NCBI RefSeq assembly: GCF_020885975.1
Contig: NZ_AP025183.1
Location: forward strand, 558,001 to 622,000
Reading direction: 5' to 3'
Source: Flavobacterium ammonificans
GTDB lineage: Bacteria; Bacteroidota; Bacteroidia; Flavobacteriales; Flavobacteriaceae
Length of the DNA stretch: 64,000 nucleotides
Part shown: positions 1 through 9,235 of the stretch, piece after piece
How the letters are laid out: each line of letters starts with the position of its first letter
Numbering within the stretch: the stretch's first letter is position 1
Made by a program: the position numbers and the translations under genes
Notes under the pieces: generated by a model
Seen by the model: only the letters and a program-made list of their open reading frames with translations
What the model was told of the DNA's origin: nothing
Database searches by the model: none

Positions 1-1118
1 AAAATATTGCCTTTACAAGCGTTGAAATACATTTCTTGGAATTTCAATTTTTTAAGATTGTCGTCATTAATCGTAATTTTTTCATCCAAAATTATCGCAG
101 GATTAAATCCAGAAATTACGGTTCGTTTAAAATCAACATTCGTGTTTTCGGCAATGAACATAGCTTCGCGGACCAAGCCTTGTCCCATATCTAATTTTAT
201 ATTTTGACTATTGTTCACTAAGGTCAAATTTGTTGCTGTTATTGAAGTTAATTTCTTGCTGAAATCTACCTCTTCCTTTTTATCATAGGAAGACGCATAG
301 AAACAACGAGATCCTGAACTACTTTGCAAATAGGACGCACGAATCACCAATGAGTTTTTAATATTTACCTGAGCGCCATAATTGAATTTGAAATCGTTAC
401 TACTGCATTTGTACGAAATCAGTTTGTTCAAAACGACATCCCCACCAAAAACCTCAAAAGAATCTCCGCCTGAGCTGGTTACCATTACATTTTCTATACT
501 GGTTTGATTGCCCACTCCTCCTAAAAACAAGGCGTTAAAATTACCAAAACCTTTCACTTTGGCGCCAGCAAATTCTATTCTCACATAGCGTAAAATACCT
601 GAATTGCTTGCGCTATTACTTCCTCCATAGGTTGTAAATGCAGCATCCAAATCAAAATTAGCTGAGGCAGAGTTTCCAAATTTATTAATTGGAGCATCGC
701 CTAAAAGTAAAATTCCTCCCCAATCGCCAGCTTTTCTAATGCTCCTGCTGGAGGTGAAAACAATGGGGTCGGTTTCTGTACCTTCTGCATGAATACTCGC
801 GCCTTTGGTTATAATCAATGATGCTTTAGATTCAGCATCAGCAATGATCACTGTTCCAGGTTCAATGGTCAATTTTGCTTTATTGGTTACATATACATTA
901 CCCATTAACAAATACACATTTTTTTTATACAATTTAGAGTCAACTGCAATTGTACCTGTAATGATTTGATTGGGTTCGTTGTATTCTGATTTATTGGGCT
1001 TGAACTCCGTCCAATTATTCAGCCAGCTATTAAATCCAATAATTCCTTTTTCTTGTTGGGCGGTACCGTTAGAATAAACCAACAGTGATACGACTATAGT
1101 TAGTGCAAAATTTTTCAT
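1..1118 (-). CDS. Secreted beta-helix-like protein, C-terminal end outside window
   Basis: Reading leftward from an ATG at 1118, an open frame of 372 codons runs off the left edge without a stop. The protein starts with a Sec signal peptide (hydrophobic core, ending near NGTAQQ). Residues of about 80-330 show the pattern of a parallel beta-helix: a leading GTVIIAD stretch, SLIITKGASIHAEGT, DPIVFTSS, then GDWGGILLLGDAPIN and short alternating strands with Asn/Gly turns. This pattern is common in Bacteroidota outer-surface proteins often annotated as hypothetical or T9SS cargo; the far end, where a sorting domain would sit, is missing here. Function is unknown. The next gene upstream (1190-1633) is on the same strand 71 bp away and could be cotranscribed. 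Confidence 0.8.
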   Translation of the reverse strand, partial: MKNFALTIVVSLLVYSNGTAQQEKGIIGFNSWLNNWTEFKPNKSEYNEPNQIITGTIAVDSKLYKKNVYLLMGNVYVTNKAKLTIEPGTVIIADAESKASLIITKGASIHAEGTETDPIVFTSSRSIRKAGDWGGILLLGDAPINKFGNSASANFDLDAAFTTYGGSNSASNSGILRYVRIEFAGAKVKGFGNFNALFLGGVGNQTSIENVMVTSSGGDSFEVFGGDVVLNKLISYKCSSNDFKFNYGAQVNIKNSLVIRASYLQSSSGSRCFYASSYDKKEEVDFSKKLTSITATNLTLVNNSQNIKLDMGQGLVREAMFIAENTNVDFKRTVISGFNPAIILDEKITINDDNLKKLKFQEMYFNACKGNI

Positions 1119-1189
1119 GGTGCATTGGGATAAAATGAAACAATTGGTTTCTTTACAAAACCATCCTTATACAAAAGGAAATTTAATGC

Positions 1190-1633
1190 CTATTGTTCCT
1201 CAAATTCGTGTAACGATTTGAGTAAATTTTCATAGAATAAAATAGCAGAAATAAGCTTATTCTTATCTGCATAAGGGAGAATTTTTCTTTGAAAATTAGT
1301 GGTCGTTTCTAGATACGAAAAGGTAGCTTCCTCTTGTGTATCGAGCAGTTTTCTATAGTCTGCTTCATCTGGAATGCCAAGGTCGACTAGTGTCACTCCA
1401 GGTTTTGTTGCCAAAGCAACATAAGGTAAAGTTTTGGTAATTACAGAAGCCCTTTCAATGCACAACTCTAGAAGTTCTTTTTTGGGCATTGACGACAATT
1501 CTTTGTTGTCATGGTACTTGCTGATTAACGCACTACGTTGGATAATGCTTTTAGGAGTTACTTTTTTTTGTCCAAAAGCAAATGCTGATAGGAACAAAAA
1601 AAGCGTACAGATAAGGGATACTTTTGCTTTCAT
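1190..1633 (-). CDS. Small secreted hypothetical protein
   Basis: 147 residues with a clear signal peptide (about 1-21, ending AFAFGQ) and a soluble, charged, mostly helical remainder. No catalytic motif or known domain is recognised. It lies just upstream of the beta-helix protein on the same strand, so the two may form a short unit. No Bacteroidota-type -7 box was seen directly in front of it. I cannot assign a function; periplasmic or surface location follows from the signal peptide only. Confidence 0.7.
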   Translation of the reverse strand: MKAKVSLICTLFLFLSAFAFGQKKVTPKSIIQRSALISKYHDNKELSSMPKKELLELCIERASVITKTLPYVALATKPGVTLVDLGIPDEADYRKLLDTQEEATFSYLETTTNFQRKILPYADKNKLISAILFYENLLKSLHEFEEQ

Positions 1634-1894
1634 TATATTTATTTTATGTTATAACATCTTTAAAAGCAGGTGGGGAAACTACTTCAAGGACATAAAAGTA
1701 TACATTTTTTTGAAATTTCAATTGTTCTAGTCGAAAAATAATTGAGTTTTTAAAAGGCGACTCTTTCAAAAAACGCGTTTGTATTGGAAAGTCCGTTAGT
1801 GTTATTCCATTCTAAATCGTTCTTTTTTAGAATAGAAGCTAGATGTTCCATCTTAAAAATAGGCGCTTGAAAGTAAAAGTTTAGAACCTAAAAT
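1634..1894. other. AT-rich intergenic region
   Basis: Divergent spacer between the small secreted protein and the delta' subunit gene. Apart from the holB promoter at its right end I see no hairpin terminator, RNA gene or repeat in it. A single GGACA at 1688 lacks the partner half-site 20 bp away that marks the operators elsewhere in this window. Confidence 0.4.
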
Positions 1895-1924
1895 TTTGGC
1901 CTCCATCATTTTCTCTTATCTTTG
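1895..1924 (+). promoter_or_regulatory. Promoter of the holB-type gene
   Basis: TTTG at 1895-1898, an 18 nt spacer and TATCTTTG at 1917-1924 match the Bacteroidota sigma-ABfr consensus (TTTG, about 19 nt, TAnnTTTG). The start codon at 1929 follows only 4 nt after the box, so the transcript may have almost no leader. This also argues against the upstream in-frame ATG at 1896, which lies on the -33 element. Confidence 0.7.
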
Positions 1925-1928
1925 CTTT

Positions 1929-3077
1929 ATGCAATTTTCAGAAATTTTAGGACAAGAATACATTAAAAGTCACTTGACTAAGAGCGCTAGTTTGGGGCGA
2001 ATTCCTCACGCACAATTGTTTGTTGGTCCCGAAGGAAGCGGAACATTGCCCATGGCTATTGCCTATGCCCAATACATTTTATGTAACAATTCAAACGGGG
2101 AAAATAATGGGGAAAATAAATCTTGTAACCTCAAGTTTGATAAATTATCGCATCCTGATTTGCATTTTGTTTATCCAACAGTAGCTACTGAGGATGTAAA
2201 AACAAAGCCAAAAAGCATTGATTTCATTGGAGATTGGCGTGCATTTGTCACTCAAAACCCTTACGGCAGTTTATTTGATTGGTATACTGTACTGGGAGTG
2301 AATAATAAACAAGGTGAAATTAGAGTTGATGACGCACAAGAAATTCTGAAAACCTTATCCCTAAAATCATATGAGGGGGGTTATAAGATTATGATTGTTT
2401 GGATGGCAGATAAAATGAATACTCCTGCCTCCAATAAATTACTTAAACTTCTTGAAGAACCGCCTGAAAAAACCATTTTTATTCTGATAACGGAGCAAGA
2501 AGAAGATCTTATTCAAACGATTCGATCTCGTTGTCAAGTGCTTCACTTTGGCGGATTGCCGGAAAACACTATTGCAGAGGCTTTGGTTGCCCAAAAACAA
2601 ATTGACCCAAAATTGGCTGCTACTATAGCGCATCAAGCGCAAGGAAATTTCAATAAAGCCTTGCATTTATTGCAAAACGATGACAATAGTTATCCTTTTG
2701 ACGAGTGGTTTGTTACTTGGGTTCGTGCGGCTTTTAAAGCAAAAGGCAATGCTGCTGCGATTCAAGATTTAATTCAATGGAGCGATGAAGTGGCTGGGTT
2801 GGGAAGAGAAACACAAAAGAAATTTTTATCCTTTTGTGTCGAAATGTTTCGCCAAGCTTTGTTGCTTAACTATGAAAGTCCTAGTTTGGTTTATTTAGAA
2901 CCGAATGTGGAAAAATTTCAATTGGCTAATTTTGCGCCATTTGTGAATGGAAATAATATTCAGGAAATTTTCAAAGAATTGTCCGATGCGATGTACCATA
3001 TAGAACGCAACGGTAATGCTAAGATTATTTTGACTGATCTGTCTATAAAATTAACTCGATTAATACATAAAAAATAG
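1929..3077 (+). CDS. holB: DNA polymerase III delta' subunit-like protein
   Basis: 382 residues from the ATG at 1929 (MQFSEILGQEYIKSHL). The order of motifs is that of the clamp-loader delta' subunit: N-terminal GQ..IK, a degenerate P-loop (GPEGSGTLPMA, without the Lys), a zinc-module region reduced to two Cys (YILC ... KSC) followed by SHPDLHF, then Sensor 1 region with EEPPEKTIFILIT and the SRC motif (TIRSRCQ). Delta' is an ATPase-dead partner of the DnaX subunits that helps load the sliding clamp. The start at 1929 rather than 1896 fits the family and the promoter position. Five bases separate it from the DoxX-like gene, suggesting one transcript. Confidence 0.9.
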   Translation: MQFSEILGQEYIKSHLTKSASLGRIPHAQLFVGPEGSGTLPMAIAYAQYILCNNSNGENNGENKSCNLKFDKLSHPDLHFVYPTVATEDVKTKPKSIDFIGDWRAFVTQNPYGSLFDWYTVLGVNNKQGEIRVDDAQEILKTLSLKSYEGGYKIMIVWMADKMNTPASNKLLKLLEEPPEKTIFILITEQEEDLIQTIRSRCQVLHFGGLPENTIAEALVAQKQIDPKLAATIAHQAQGNFNKALHLLQNDDNSYPFDEWFVTWVRAAFKAKGNAAAIQDLIQWSDEVAGLGRETQKKFLSFCVEMFRQALLLNYESPSLVYLEPNVEKFQLANFAPFVNGNNIQEIFKELSDAMYHIERNGNAKIILTDLSIKLTRLIHKK

Positions 3078-3082
3078 TCCTT

Positions 3083-3466
3083 ATGAATAATACTGCTTCT
3101 ATCCTTATTTTGGTGTTTTTAACAATCACCTTTTTGCAATCTGGTTATGACAAACTTTTCAATTGGAAAGACAATGTCGCCTGGTTATCTGGACATTTTG
3201 CTAAAACACCTTTGAAAAACCATGTTCCTTTAGCACTTTTACATGTGCTCGTTTTAGAATTGATTTCGGCTATTTTATGCTGCGTTGGAGTGATTGAATT
3301 GCTCTTAAATAGCGGGAGAGTTTTCGGTTATTACGGAGCCGTTTTTTCTTGTATCACCCTATTAATGCTTTTAGTAGGACAGCGCTTAGCCAAAGATTAT
3401 GACGGAGCACGAACTATTGTAATTTATTTTATTCCTGCCGTAATGGCCGTATATTGGCTCAACTAA
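3083..3466 (+). CDS. DoxX-like membrane protein
   Basis: 127 residues with four predicted membrane helices (about 5-20, 50-75, 83-103, 110-126). The N-terminal helix followed by SGYDKLFNWKDNVAW and the overall four-helix layout resemble the DoxX/MauE-like family, whose biochemical role is poorly defined and has been linked to redox or thiol stress in some bacteria. It lies in a compact rightward run between the delta' subunit gene and the thioesterase gene (gaps of 5 and 10 bp). Family call is by pattern; specific substrate unknown. Confidence 0.75.
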   Translation: MNNTASILILVFLTITFLQSGYDKLFNWKDNVAWLSGHFAKTPLKNHVPLALLHVLVLELISAILCCVGVIELLLNSGRVFGYYGAVFSCITLLMLLVGQRLAKDYDGARTIVIYFIPAVMAVYWLN

Positions 3467-3476
3467 ATACATCCAA

Positions 3477-3989
3477 ATGACACCAAAAACGCCTTCTGAA
3501 TCTTTAGCGATTTTAACCGATTTGGTTTTGCCAAGTGAAACCAATCATTTGAATAATCTTTTTGGTGGAGAATTACTCGCCCGAATGGATAGAGCCGCTA
3601 GTATTGCAGCACAACGACATTCTCGCAATGTATGTGTGACTGCATCTGTGAATCATGTTGCTTTTACCAAGTCAATCCCATTGGGAAGTGTAGTAACTAT
3701 TGAAGCCAAAGTTTCCCGTTCGTTCAACAGTTCCATGGAAATTTATATCGATGTATGGATTGAAGACCGATCTTCGGGGAACAAAACCAAAACGATGGAG
3801 GCCATTTATACCTTTGTTGCAGTAGATGCCACCGGAAAACCTGTTGAGGTTCCTGGCATTATCCCTGAAACCGAATTAGAGCAACAACGTTATGATGCCG
3901 CCTTACGCCGCAAGCAACTCAGTTTGGTCTTGGCGGGCAAAATGAAACCCAGCGAAGCTACCGAACTAAAAGCCTTGTTTACCGAATAA
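3477..3989 (+). CDS. Acyl-CoA thioesterase, hotdog fold
   Basis: 170 residues. The stretch LPSETNHLNNLFGGELLARMD (about residues 17-37) is the hallmark of YciA/BACH-type single-hotdog acyl-CoA hydrolases: the active-site loop NxxGNxxGG-like segment followed by the catalytic Asp/Met-Asp helix; SVNHVAF and EIYIDVWIE are the following strands. It should hydrolyse acyl-CoA to free acid and CoA in the cytoplasm. It is the last gene of a three-gene rightward run and is directly followed by a strong terminator. Confidence 0.88.
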   Translation: MTPKTPSESLAILTDLVLPSETNHLNNLFGGELLARMDRAASIAAQRHSRNVCVTASVNHVAFTKSIPLGSVVTIEAKVSRSFNSSMEIYIDVWIEDRSSGNKTKTMEAIYTFVAVDATGKPVEVPGIIPETELEQQRYDAALRRKQLSLVLAGKMKPSEATELKALFTE

Positions 3990-4024
3990 AAAAATCCCCT
4001 TTTAAAACAAAAGGGGATTTTTTG
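3990..4024. terminator. Bidirectional intrinsic terminator
   Basis: A perfect 12 bp stem (AAATCCCCTTTT paired with AAAAGGGGATTT) around an AAAAC loop, with A-run before and T-run after. It serves the thioesterase gene on the plus strand and the PorP gene ending at 4043 on the minus strand. A near copy sits at 9181-9214 after the second PorP gene. Confidence 0.9.
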
Positions 4025-4042
4025 AAAATAGCATTATACCTT

Positions 4043-4924
4043 TTAAAATTGAAACTGTAACAAAATCTCGTTGGTGTTTCTTGCTGCAGCTAGTGTTGGT
4101 CTCGTACTCATTTCGTAAGCAAATCCAAAAACAAATCGCTTACTTAATCGAATCGTACTCATGGCTGCATAAGCTTGGTCTGTTCTATACATCCCCCCTA
4201 TTTCAAAGTTGTTTTCAATTTGCAACATCGCCGTCAAATCAACTGAAATTGGAGCGCCGTTTACATAACGTAGCATAACAGATGGTTTTAATACAAAGGT
4301 AGGATCCAATACAAAATCATACCCTCCACTTGCATATAAATGAGGTCTGTCTGTTGCTGAAATGGCATTGCCAAATTCATTAACCGCTTTTGTCGTATTA
4401 AGTAGTCTTGGAACAGATAAGGAAGCATACCATTTGTCTTTTCTTAAAACGGCTCCAACTCCAAAATTTGGATTAAATGTACTCACTGAGCCCAAAGCTT
4501 GGTCTGCTCTAACATTGTAGGTTTGTAAACCTGTGGTGTTAATGTTATAAAAATTTCCTCCTGCTTTGATTCCTAAATACAAATCCATCGTTTCGTCCAT
4601 TTGAATTTTATATGAAAAATCAGCCCCAACAAAGGTTTCTTTCTCAATAAAGGTTTTGTCATTCACTACCGTAAATCCAATTCCCATATTCTTCCCCACT
4701 GGAGTTCCATAAGAAACAGTTTGTGTTTCTGGAGCATCTTCTACTCCAGTCCATTGTTTGCGAAGCGAACTAGTTAAAAAGGTTTCATTATTCATCCCAG
4801 CATTAGCAGGGTTGACTAAATTCATATGTGATTTATAAAAAGCAAATACACTTTCTTGTTGTGCCACTACGATGCTAGTGGAAAAAAATAATACAAGGAG
4901 TATTATATGTTTGAATGTTTTCAT
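4043..4924 (-). CDS. PorP/SprF family T9SS outer membrane protein
   Basis: 293 residues: signal peptide (to about residue 21, VVAQQE), then FAFYKSHMNLVNPANAGM, the family's N-terminal signature, SLRKQWTGVEDAPETQ, and amphipathic beta-strands to a C-terminal aromatic (LLQFQF). PorP/SprF proteins are outer membrane barrels that pair with type B sorting-domain cargo for T9SS export and anchoring; SprF of F. johnsoniae is needed for export of SprB. Here it follows the 1310-residue type B cargo gene by 21 bp, so the pairing is direct. It is about half identical by eye to the PorP at 9236-10126. Ends 18 bp from a strong terminator. Confidence 0.93.
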   Translation of the reverse strand: MKTFKHIILLVLFFSTSIVVAQQESVFAFYKSHMNLVNPANAGMNNETFLTSSLRKQWTGVEDAPETQTVSYGTPVGKNMGIGFTVVNDKTFIEKETFVGADFSYKIQMDETMDLYLGIKAGGNFYNINTTGLQTYNVRADQALGSVSTFNPNFGVGAVLRKDKWYASLSVPRLLNTTKAVNEFGNAISATDRPHLYASGGYDFVLDPTFVLKPSVMLRYVNGAPISVDLTAMLQIENNFEIGGMYRTDQAYAAMSTIRLSKRFVFGFAYEMSTRPTLAAARNTNEILLQFQF

Positions 4925-4945
4925 CTTAATTGTACTTTTTCGGAA

Positions 4946-7900
4946 TTATTTAGTAATATATAACCAGCCTTTAAGGTCTATTGTGCCGTCGCCACCCAAG
5001 TCGATTTGATAATAATACGATCCTGAAGTAGGCAAATTGTTACTGAAATCTTTATAATGTCCGTCCCAATCGTTTTTATAATCTCTAGAATAGAATACTT
5101 CTTTACCCCATCTATTGAATACTCTTACAATAGATCCTGGATGGTTTTCGATGTTATAAATTACCCAAGTATCATTGTCTCCATCGCCATTTGGTGTAAT
5201 CGCTTCAGATACATTTAATTCTATGGTATCACAAACATCTCCTTGACCATCATTGTCTCTGTCGGCTTGATTTGCATTCGCAATCAAAGGACAGTTGTCT
5301 ACTGAGTCAAAAACACCGTCATTATCATCATCTGAATCACATACATCTCCCAATCCATCTTTATCGTTATCCAATTGATTTGGATTTGCAACCAAAGGAC
5401 AATTATCAAGGCTATCTGCAATGCCATCATTATCCGCATCTAAATCTTGGTAATCTGGTGTACCATCGCCATCGGTGTCTTTTGGAGCCGAACCGGTACC
5501 TTTTTCTGATGCATCTGTAACTCCGTCATTATCAGAATCCAAATCTCTATAATCTGGAACTCCATCACCATCAGTATCTCTTGGTGTGGAACCTGTGCCT
5601 TTCTCTTGAGCATCAGTAATACCATCGTTATCAGAATCCAAATCTCTATAGTCTGGAATTCCATCGCCGTCGGTGTCTCTTGGTGTAGCACTTGGTCCTT
5701 TCTCATCGGCATCAGTAATGCCATCATTATCTGAATCTAAGTCTCTATAATCTGGAATTCCATCGCCGTCGGTGTCTCTTGGCGTAGCAGTTGGTCCTTT
5801 CTCGTCTGCATCAGTAATACCGTCGTTATCAGAATCCAAATCTCTATAATCTGGAACTCCATCACCATCAGTATCTCTTGGTGTAGAAGCTGTCCCTTTC
5901 TCGTCAGCATCAGTAATACCATCGTTATCAGAATCTAAGTCTCTATAATCTGGAACTCCATCGCCATCAGTATCTCTTGGCGTAGCAGTTGGTCCTTTCT
6001 CGTCAGCATCTGTAATGGCATCATTATCAGAATCTAAATCTCTGTAATCTGGTGTACCATCGCCGTCTGTATCTCTTGGCGTAGCAGTTGGTCCTTTTTC
6101 GTCAGCATCTGTAATGCCATCATTATCAGAATCCAAATCTCTATAATCTGGAACTCCATCACCATCAGTATCTCTTGGCGTAGCACTTGGTCCTTTCTCA
6201 TCAGCATCTGTAATGCCATCATTATCAGAATCCAAATCTCTGTAATCTGGTGTACCATCACCATCAGTGTCTGGTGGAGTCAAACCTCCATTGGCTGCTG
6301 TTGGAATACCATTCGCATCAATCGGTCCATCTATTTTTCCATCTCCATTAGTATCTATTCCATTCGATTCTCTAGCATCTGTTAAACTATCGTTGTCTGA
6401 ATCTAAATCATACGGATTTCGGCTACCATCATTGTCTGTATCAGGAGCTGTTAGACCGCCATTAGCAGCTACTGGAACTCCGTTTGCGTCTACTGATCCG
6501 TCTATTCTTCCATCTCCATTAGCATCTGCGCCATTCGATTCTCTGGCATCGGTTAAACCATCGTTATCTGAATCTAAATCCAAACTGTTGATAATGCCGT
6601 CACCATCCGTATCGCAAGTCGCCGAGCTTGGAGTACAAGCTGCTGCTTCTACTGAGTCCAAAATACCATCGTTGTCATCGTCCAAATCATTTGCATCGAT
6701 AACTCCGTCACCATCAGAATCCAATCCCGCACTTAGTGTTGCTGACAAAATATTGGATGGTGCTCCTGATCCAATTGCGTTTACTGCTCGCAACTGAATA
6801 GGGTATGTAGTACCATTAGTCAATCCTGTTATAGTAACTGGAGAGCTAATGTCTACTGGAGAAAATGCTATCCAGTTCGTCCCATCTATGGTGTATTCGT
6901 AATTGGTAATTGGTGTTCCTCCGTTTGAAGTAGGTGCAGTAAATGTTACTGTTGCCGAACCATTGCTCGTACTAATAGCGGTAATAGTTGGTGCTGAAGG
7001 AACCGTATTGACAATAACATTTACAATAGTTGCCACCCCTTCTACAACATCATTGTTAGAAATAAAATTAGGAGTAGTAAATGTACCTATACGATTACCA
7101 AAATTCATTGAAAATAATCTGGTTGAAGTTGAACCAGAATTCCCTTTTCTAAAAATTAACTCAGTTAACGGACTTTCAAAATTAGCCATAAAAGAGGCTG
7201 AGTTCTCAAAAGAAATACCACTTAAACTATTGCCAATACCTGTAAATCTTGTACTACTCGAATTTGCAGGAGATACACCAATTGTTAATCCAGTAGGATT
7301 ATTAACGGTATAACTACTAAAATTACTTATTTCAATATACTCATCTCCATCAATATCAACTCCTGTAACAAAAAAATTAGTTAAGGCTGCGGGTGTTGAA
7401 GTGCCTGTTAAAAAAAACTCTATTTTATAGTCTATAAAACTTCCTGACAATGATGTGGAATTTATTTCAGACTGAAACCTTTCAGGGTTTGGAGAATCAT
7501 TATCAAAAACATAATCTCCTGAATTAGAACCAACATTAGACTTTGCTATAATTGTAATTTTCGCATCTATAGCTTGAGAGTTAATTGTTATGGCATTGGT
7601 TTTTAAGTATTGGGCATTAATGCTTTCGCTTGCTCCTGATACTAATGTTAACCCGCTTAGATCTATGGTTTGATAATTTACATTAAAAACTGTTCCAGGA
7701 TTTGCTGCTAAAGGCTTAACTAAAAGTTTAAAGGTTTCATTTGATTCTGTTAGATTATCTAAAATAATTGGTGTTCTCACTTTCACTCCTGAACAACTTG
7801 TGAATTGAACAAAGTCTTGATACGTTATCCAAGTTGAACCATTGTCTGAAGAATATTCTAAATTTGTTGAAGCAGAAGTAGAACCATAATCAACTGCTAA

Positions 7901-8878
7901 ACCTCTTGCGTTAACATCTTGTAATTGCAAGGAAGCAAAAGAATTGAGTGGTCCTAACACCGTAAATACTGCAAAACCGTCTCCTTCATTCACTGATATG
8001 TTATTCACTGAAATGCTTGGAATAGTACATTCATTATCAATAATTGAGACTACTGATGTTCCGTCAAGGATAGCTGCATTTGTAGCGTCTGACAAAACAA
8101 TGCTAAAACTTTCTGATGCATCTGCAATATTATCATCTAGAATAGTTATTGGTATAGTTTTGGTCGTTTCATTTGGAGCAAAGGTGATTGTTCCTGTAGC
8201 TGAAGTATAATCAGAACCCGCAACTGCAGTTCCGTTGACTGTTGTATAATTTACGGTTACTGTGTTTGATGTGGAAACCGACAAACTTACCGTAATTGTA
8301 GTACTACCAGAATTTTCATTAACTGATTTGTCTTGAATAGAAATTTTAGGAAAAAGAGCTAAATAATTATTTAAAGTGTCTAATAACCCTGATGTAGCAG
8401 CATTCCCTGATACTGTTCCTGGTACTGGTGTAATTGATAAGGATGTACCATTAAAAGTTAACCCAATATATTTAGTATCTGTAATGGTATAGGTAGAAGA
8501 TCCATTAAAGCTATTGGTAGAAAGCGTAATATTGGTTCCTGTTTGAGGTTGAAAAACTGGTGTTGTTGGTGAATTCCCACTTGGAGTTCTCCATTTAATA
8601 AATCCATTAATTGAATGCTCTGTACCATTACTATCTGTAATTAATACCGTTCCTATTATGTCATTCCCTTGTGCTACGAAAATAGTTGAAGATGAATTCT
8701 GTGTAAATTGAACATTAGACCATCCTAAACCAGAAACACCACTTAAATAATATGCGTTATCTGAGGAATTATTAGCGACATTGTCACCAACAAAACCATT
8801 GGTAAAAGGTACACTAATCAGATTTTGGCTGTTAACCCCAAAAAAAGAAATCAAAAAGAGTAGAAAAATCTTTTTCAT
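4946..8878 (-). CDS. Giant secreted Ca-binding repeat protein with T9SS type B sorting domain
   Basis: 1310 residues. Signal peptide about 1-17; an unassigned N-terminal beta region; a Calx-beta domain at about 180-285 ([17 protein letters not shown], then [20 protein letters not shown]); a second beta region; a fibronectin type III-like domain at about 635-720 ([12 protein letters not shown]); thrombospondin type 3-like Asp-rich repeats about 725-1210, including eight 33-residue units ([19 protein letters not shown]...); and a type B (CHU_C/gliding-associated) sorting domain about 1225-1310 ([30 protein letters not shown]). It should cross the outer membrane by T9SS and be displayed or released, stiffened by calcium. 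First gene of an operon with its PorP partner; a GTCC-N16-GGAC operator lies 180 bp upstream. Confidence 0.93.
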   Translation of the reverse strand: MKKIFLLFLISFFGVNSQNLISVPFTNGFVGDNVANNSSDNAYYLSGVSGLGWSNVQFTQNSSSTIFVAQGNDIIGTVLITDSNGTEHSINGFIKWRTPSGNSPTTPVFQPQTGTNITLSTNSFNGSSTYTITDTKYIGLTFNGTSLSITPVPGTVSGNAATSGLLDTLNNYLALFPKISIQDKSVNENSGSTTITVSLSVSTSNTVTVNYTTVNGTAVAGSDYTSATGTITFAPNETTKTIPITILDDNIADASESFSIVLSDATNAAILDGTSVVSIIDNECTIPSISVNNISVNEGDGFAVFTVLGPLNSFASLQLQDVNARGLAVDYGSTSASTNLEYSSDNGSTWITYQDFVQFTSCSGVKVRTPIILDNLTESNETFKLLVKPLAANPGTVFNVNYQTIDLSGLTLVSGASESINAQYLKTNAITINSQAIDAKITIIAKSNVGSNSGDYVFDNDSPNPERFQSEINSTSLSGSFIDYKIEFFLTGTSTPAALTNFFVTGVDIDGDEYIEISNFSSYTVNNPTGLTIGVSPANSSSTRFTGIGNSLSGISFENSASFMANFESPLTELIFRKGNSGSTSTRLFSMNFGNRIGTFTTPNFISNNDVVEGVATIVNVIVNTVPSAPTITAISTSNGSATVTFTAPTSNGGTPITNYEYTIDGTNWIAFSPVDISSPVTITGLTNGTTYPIQLRAVNAIGSGAPSNILSATLSAGLDSDGDGVIDANDLDDDNDGILDSVEAAACTPSSATCDTDGDGIINSLDLDSDNDGLTDARESNGADANGDGRIDGSVDANGVPVAANGGLTAPDTDNDGSRNPYDLDSDNDSLTDARESNGIDTNGDGKIDGPIDANGIPTAANGGLTPPDTDGDGTPDYRDLDSDNDGITDADEKGPSATPRDTDGDGVPDYRDLDSDNDGITDADEKGPTATPRDTDGDGTPDYRDLDSDNDAITDADEKGPTATPRDTDGDGVPDYRDLDSDNDGITDADEKGTASTPRDTDGDGVPDYRDLDSDNDGITDADEKGPTATPRDTDGDGIPDYRDLDSDNDGITDADEKGPSATPRDTDGDGIPDYRDLDSDNDGITDAQEKGTGSTPRDTDGDGVPDYRDLDSDNDGVTDASEKGTGSAPKDTDGDGTPDYQDLDADNDGIADSLDNCPLVANPNQLDNDKDGLGDVCDSDDDNDGVFDSVDNCPLIANANQADRDNDGQGDVCDTIELNVSEAITPNGDGDNDTWVIYNIENHPGSIVRVFNRWGKEVFYSRDYKNDWDGHYKDFSNNLPTSGSYYYQIDLGGDGTIDLKGWLYITK
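5480..6271 (-). repeat. Eight 99-bp in-frame tandem repeats
   Basis: Eight consecutive 33-codon units of the thrombospondin type 3-like array, each beginning with the DTDGDG codons and differing mostly at a few positions (GPSATPR, GPTATPR, GTASTPR, GTGSTPR). Length 792 bp is exactly 8 x 99. High nucleotide identity implies recent expansion or gene conversion and makes copy number likely to vary between strains. Confidence 0.88.
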
Positions 8879-9180
8879 AAAATAAAATAAATAAAGTTAG
8901 TAGTACTCCATTGCTCGTGGGGAAAAGCAATAGCTGTAAGAAAAGGAATCTTCATTAAAGAGTTCCGGCTTTTTCCAAAAGAAAAATAGTTCCTCTAAAT
9001 TGACATGCAAAATTCGTAGGAGAAAAAGAAAATACAGAAGAAAAACAAGACAAATACGTCCGAACAAACTTAAAATAGGACAAAGTTTGTGTTTTTGTTT
9101 ATTGATTTAGAAAAATTATTAAACAAAAATGTTTGGCAATAGTTTTACTACACAGAAAAAAAATCCGCTCACACACTACC
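8879..9180. other. Long leader/control region of the first adhesin operon
   Basis: About 300 bp without a gene between the 1310-aa gene and the terminator of the next operon. It contains the operator at 9058-9081 and, on the minus strand, a -7-like GAATTTTG at 9007-9014 (one mismatch to TAnnTTTG). A putative transcript would have a leader of about 120 nt. No other gene seen. Confidence 0.5.
9058..9081. promoter_or_regulatory. Putative AraC-regulator operator, site A
   Basis: Inverted repeat GTCC (9058-9061) and GGAC (9078-9081), G-to-G distance 20 bp; right flank continues as GGACAAAGTTTG. On the minus strand the GGAC half begins 47 nt upstream of the -7-like box at 9014-9007 of the 1310-aa gene. 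The same arrangement recurs at 16117, 17424 and 43810. Confidence 0.65.
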
Positions 9181-9214
9181 AAAAAAAATCCCCTTTTAAA
9201 ACAAAAAGGGATTT
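9181..9214 (-). terminator. Intrinsic terminator after the second PorP gene
   Basis: Read leftward: AAATCCC paired with GGGATTT, continued by an internal mismatch and A/T pairs, followed by a run of eight T. Nearly the same sequence as the terminator at 3990-4024, consistent with duplication of the whole adhesin-PorP-terminator unit. Confidence 0.8.
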
Positions 9215-9235
9215 AAATATAAAATTATTGACTTC

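Noticed and set aside
1684..1695. Fifth copy of the GGACA operator upstream of the small secreted protein
   Set aside because: Only one half-site; the position 20 bp away has no GTCC.
5480..6271. CRISPR-like array
   Set aside because: The 99-bp units are in frame, have no unique spacers and encode the Asp-rich repeat of the adhesin; no cas genes nearby.
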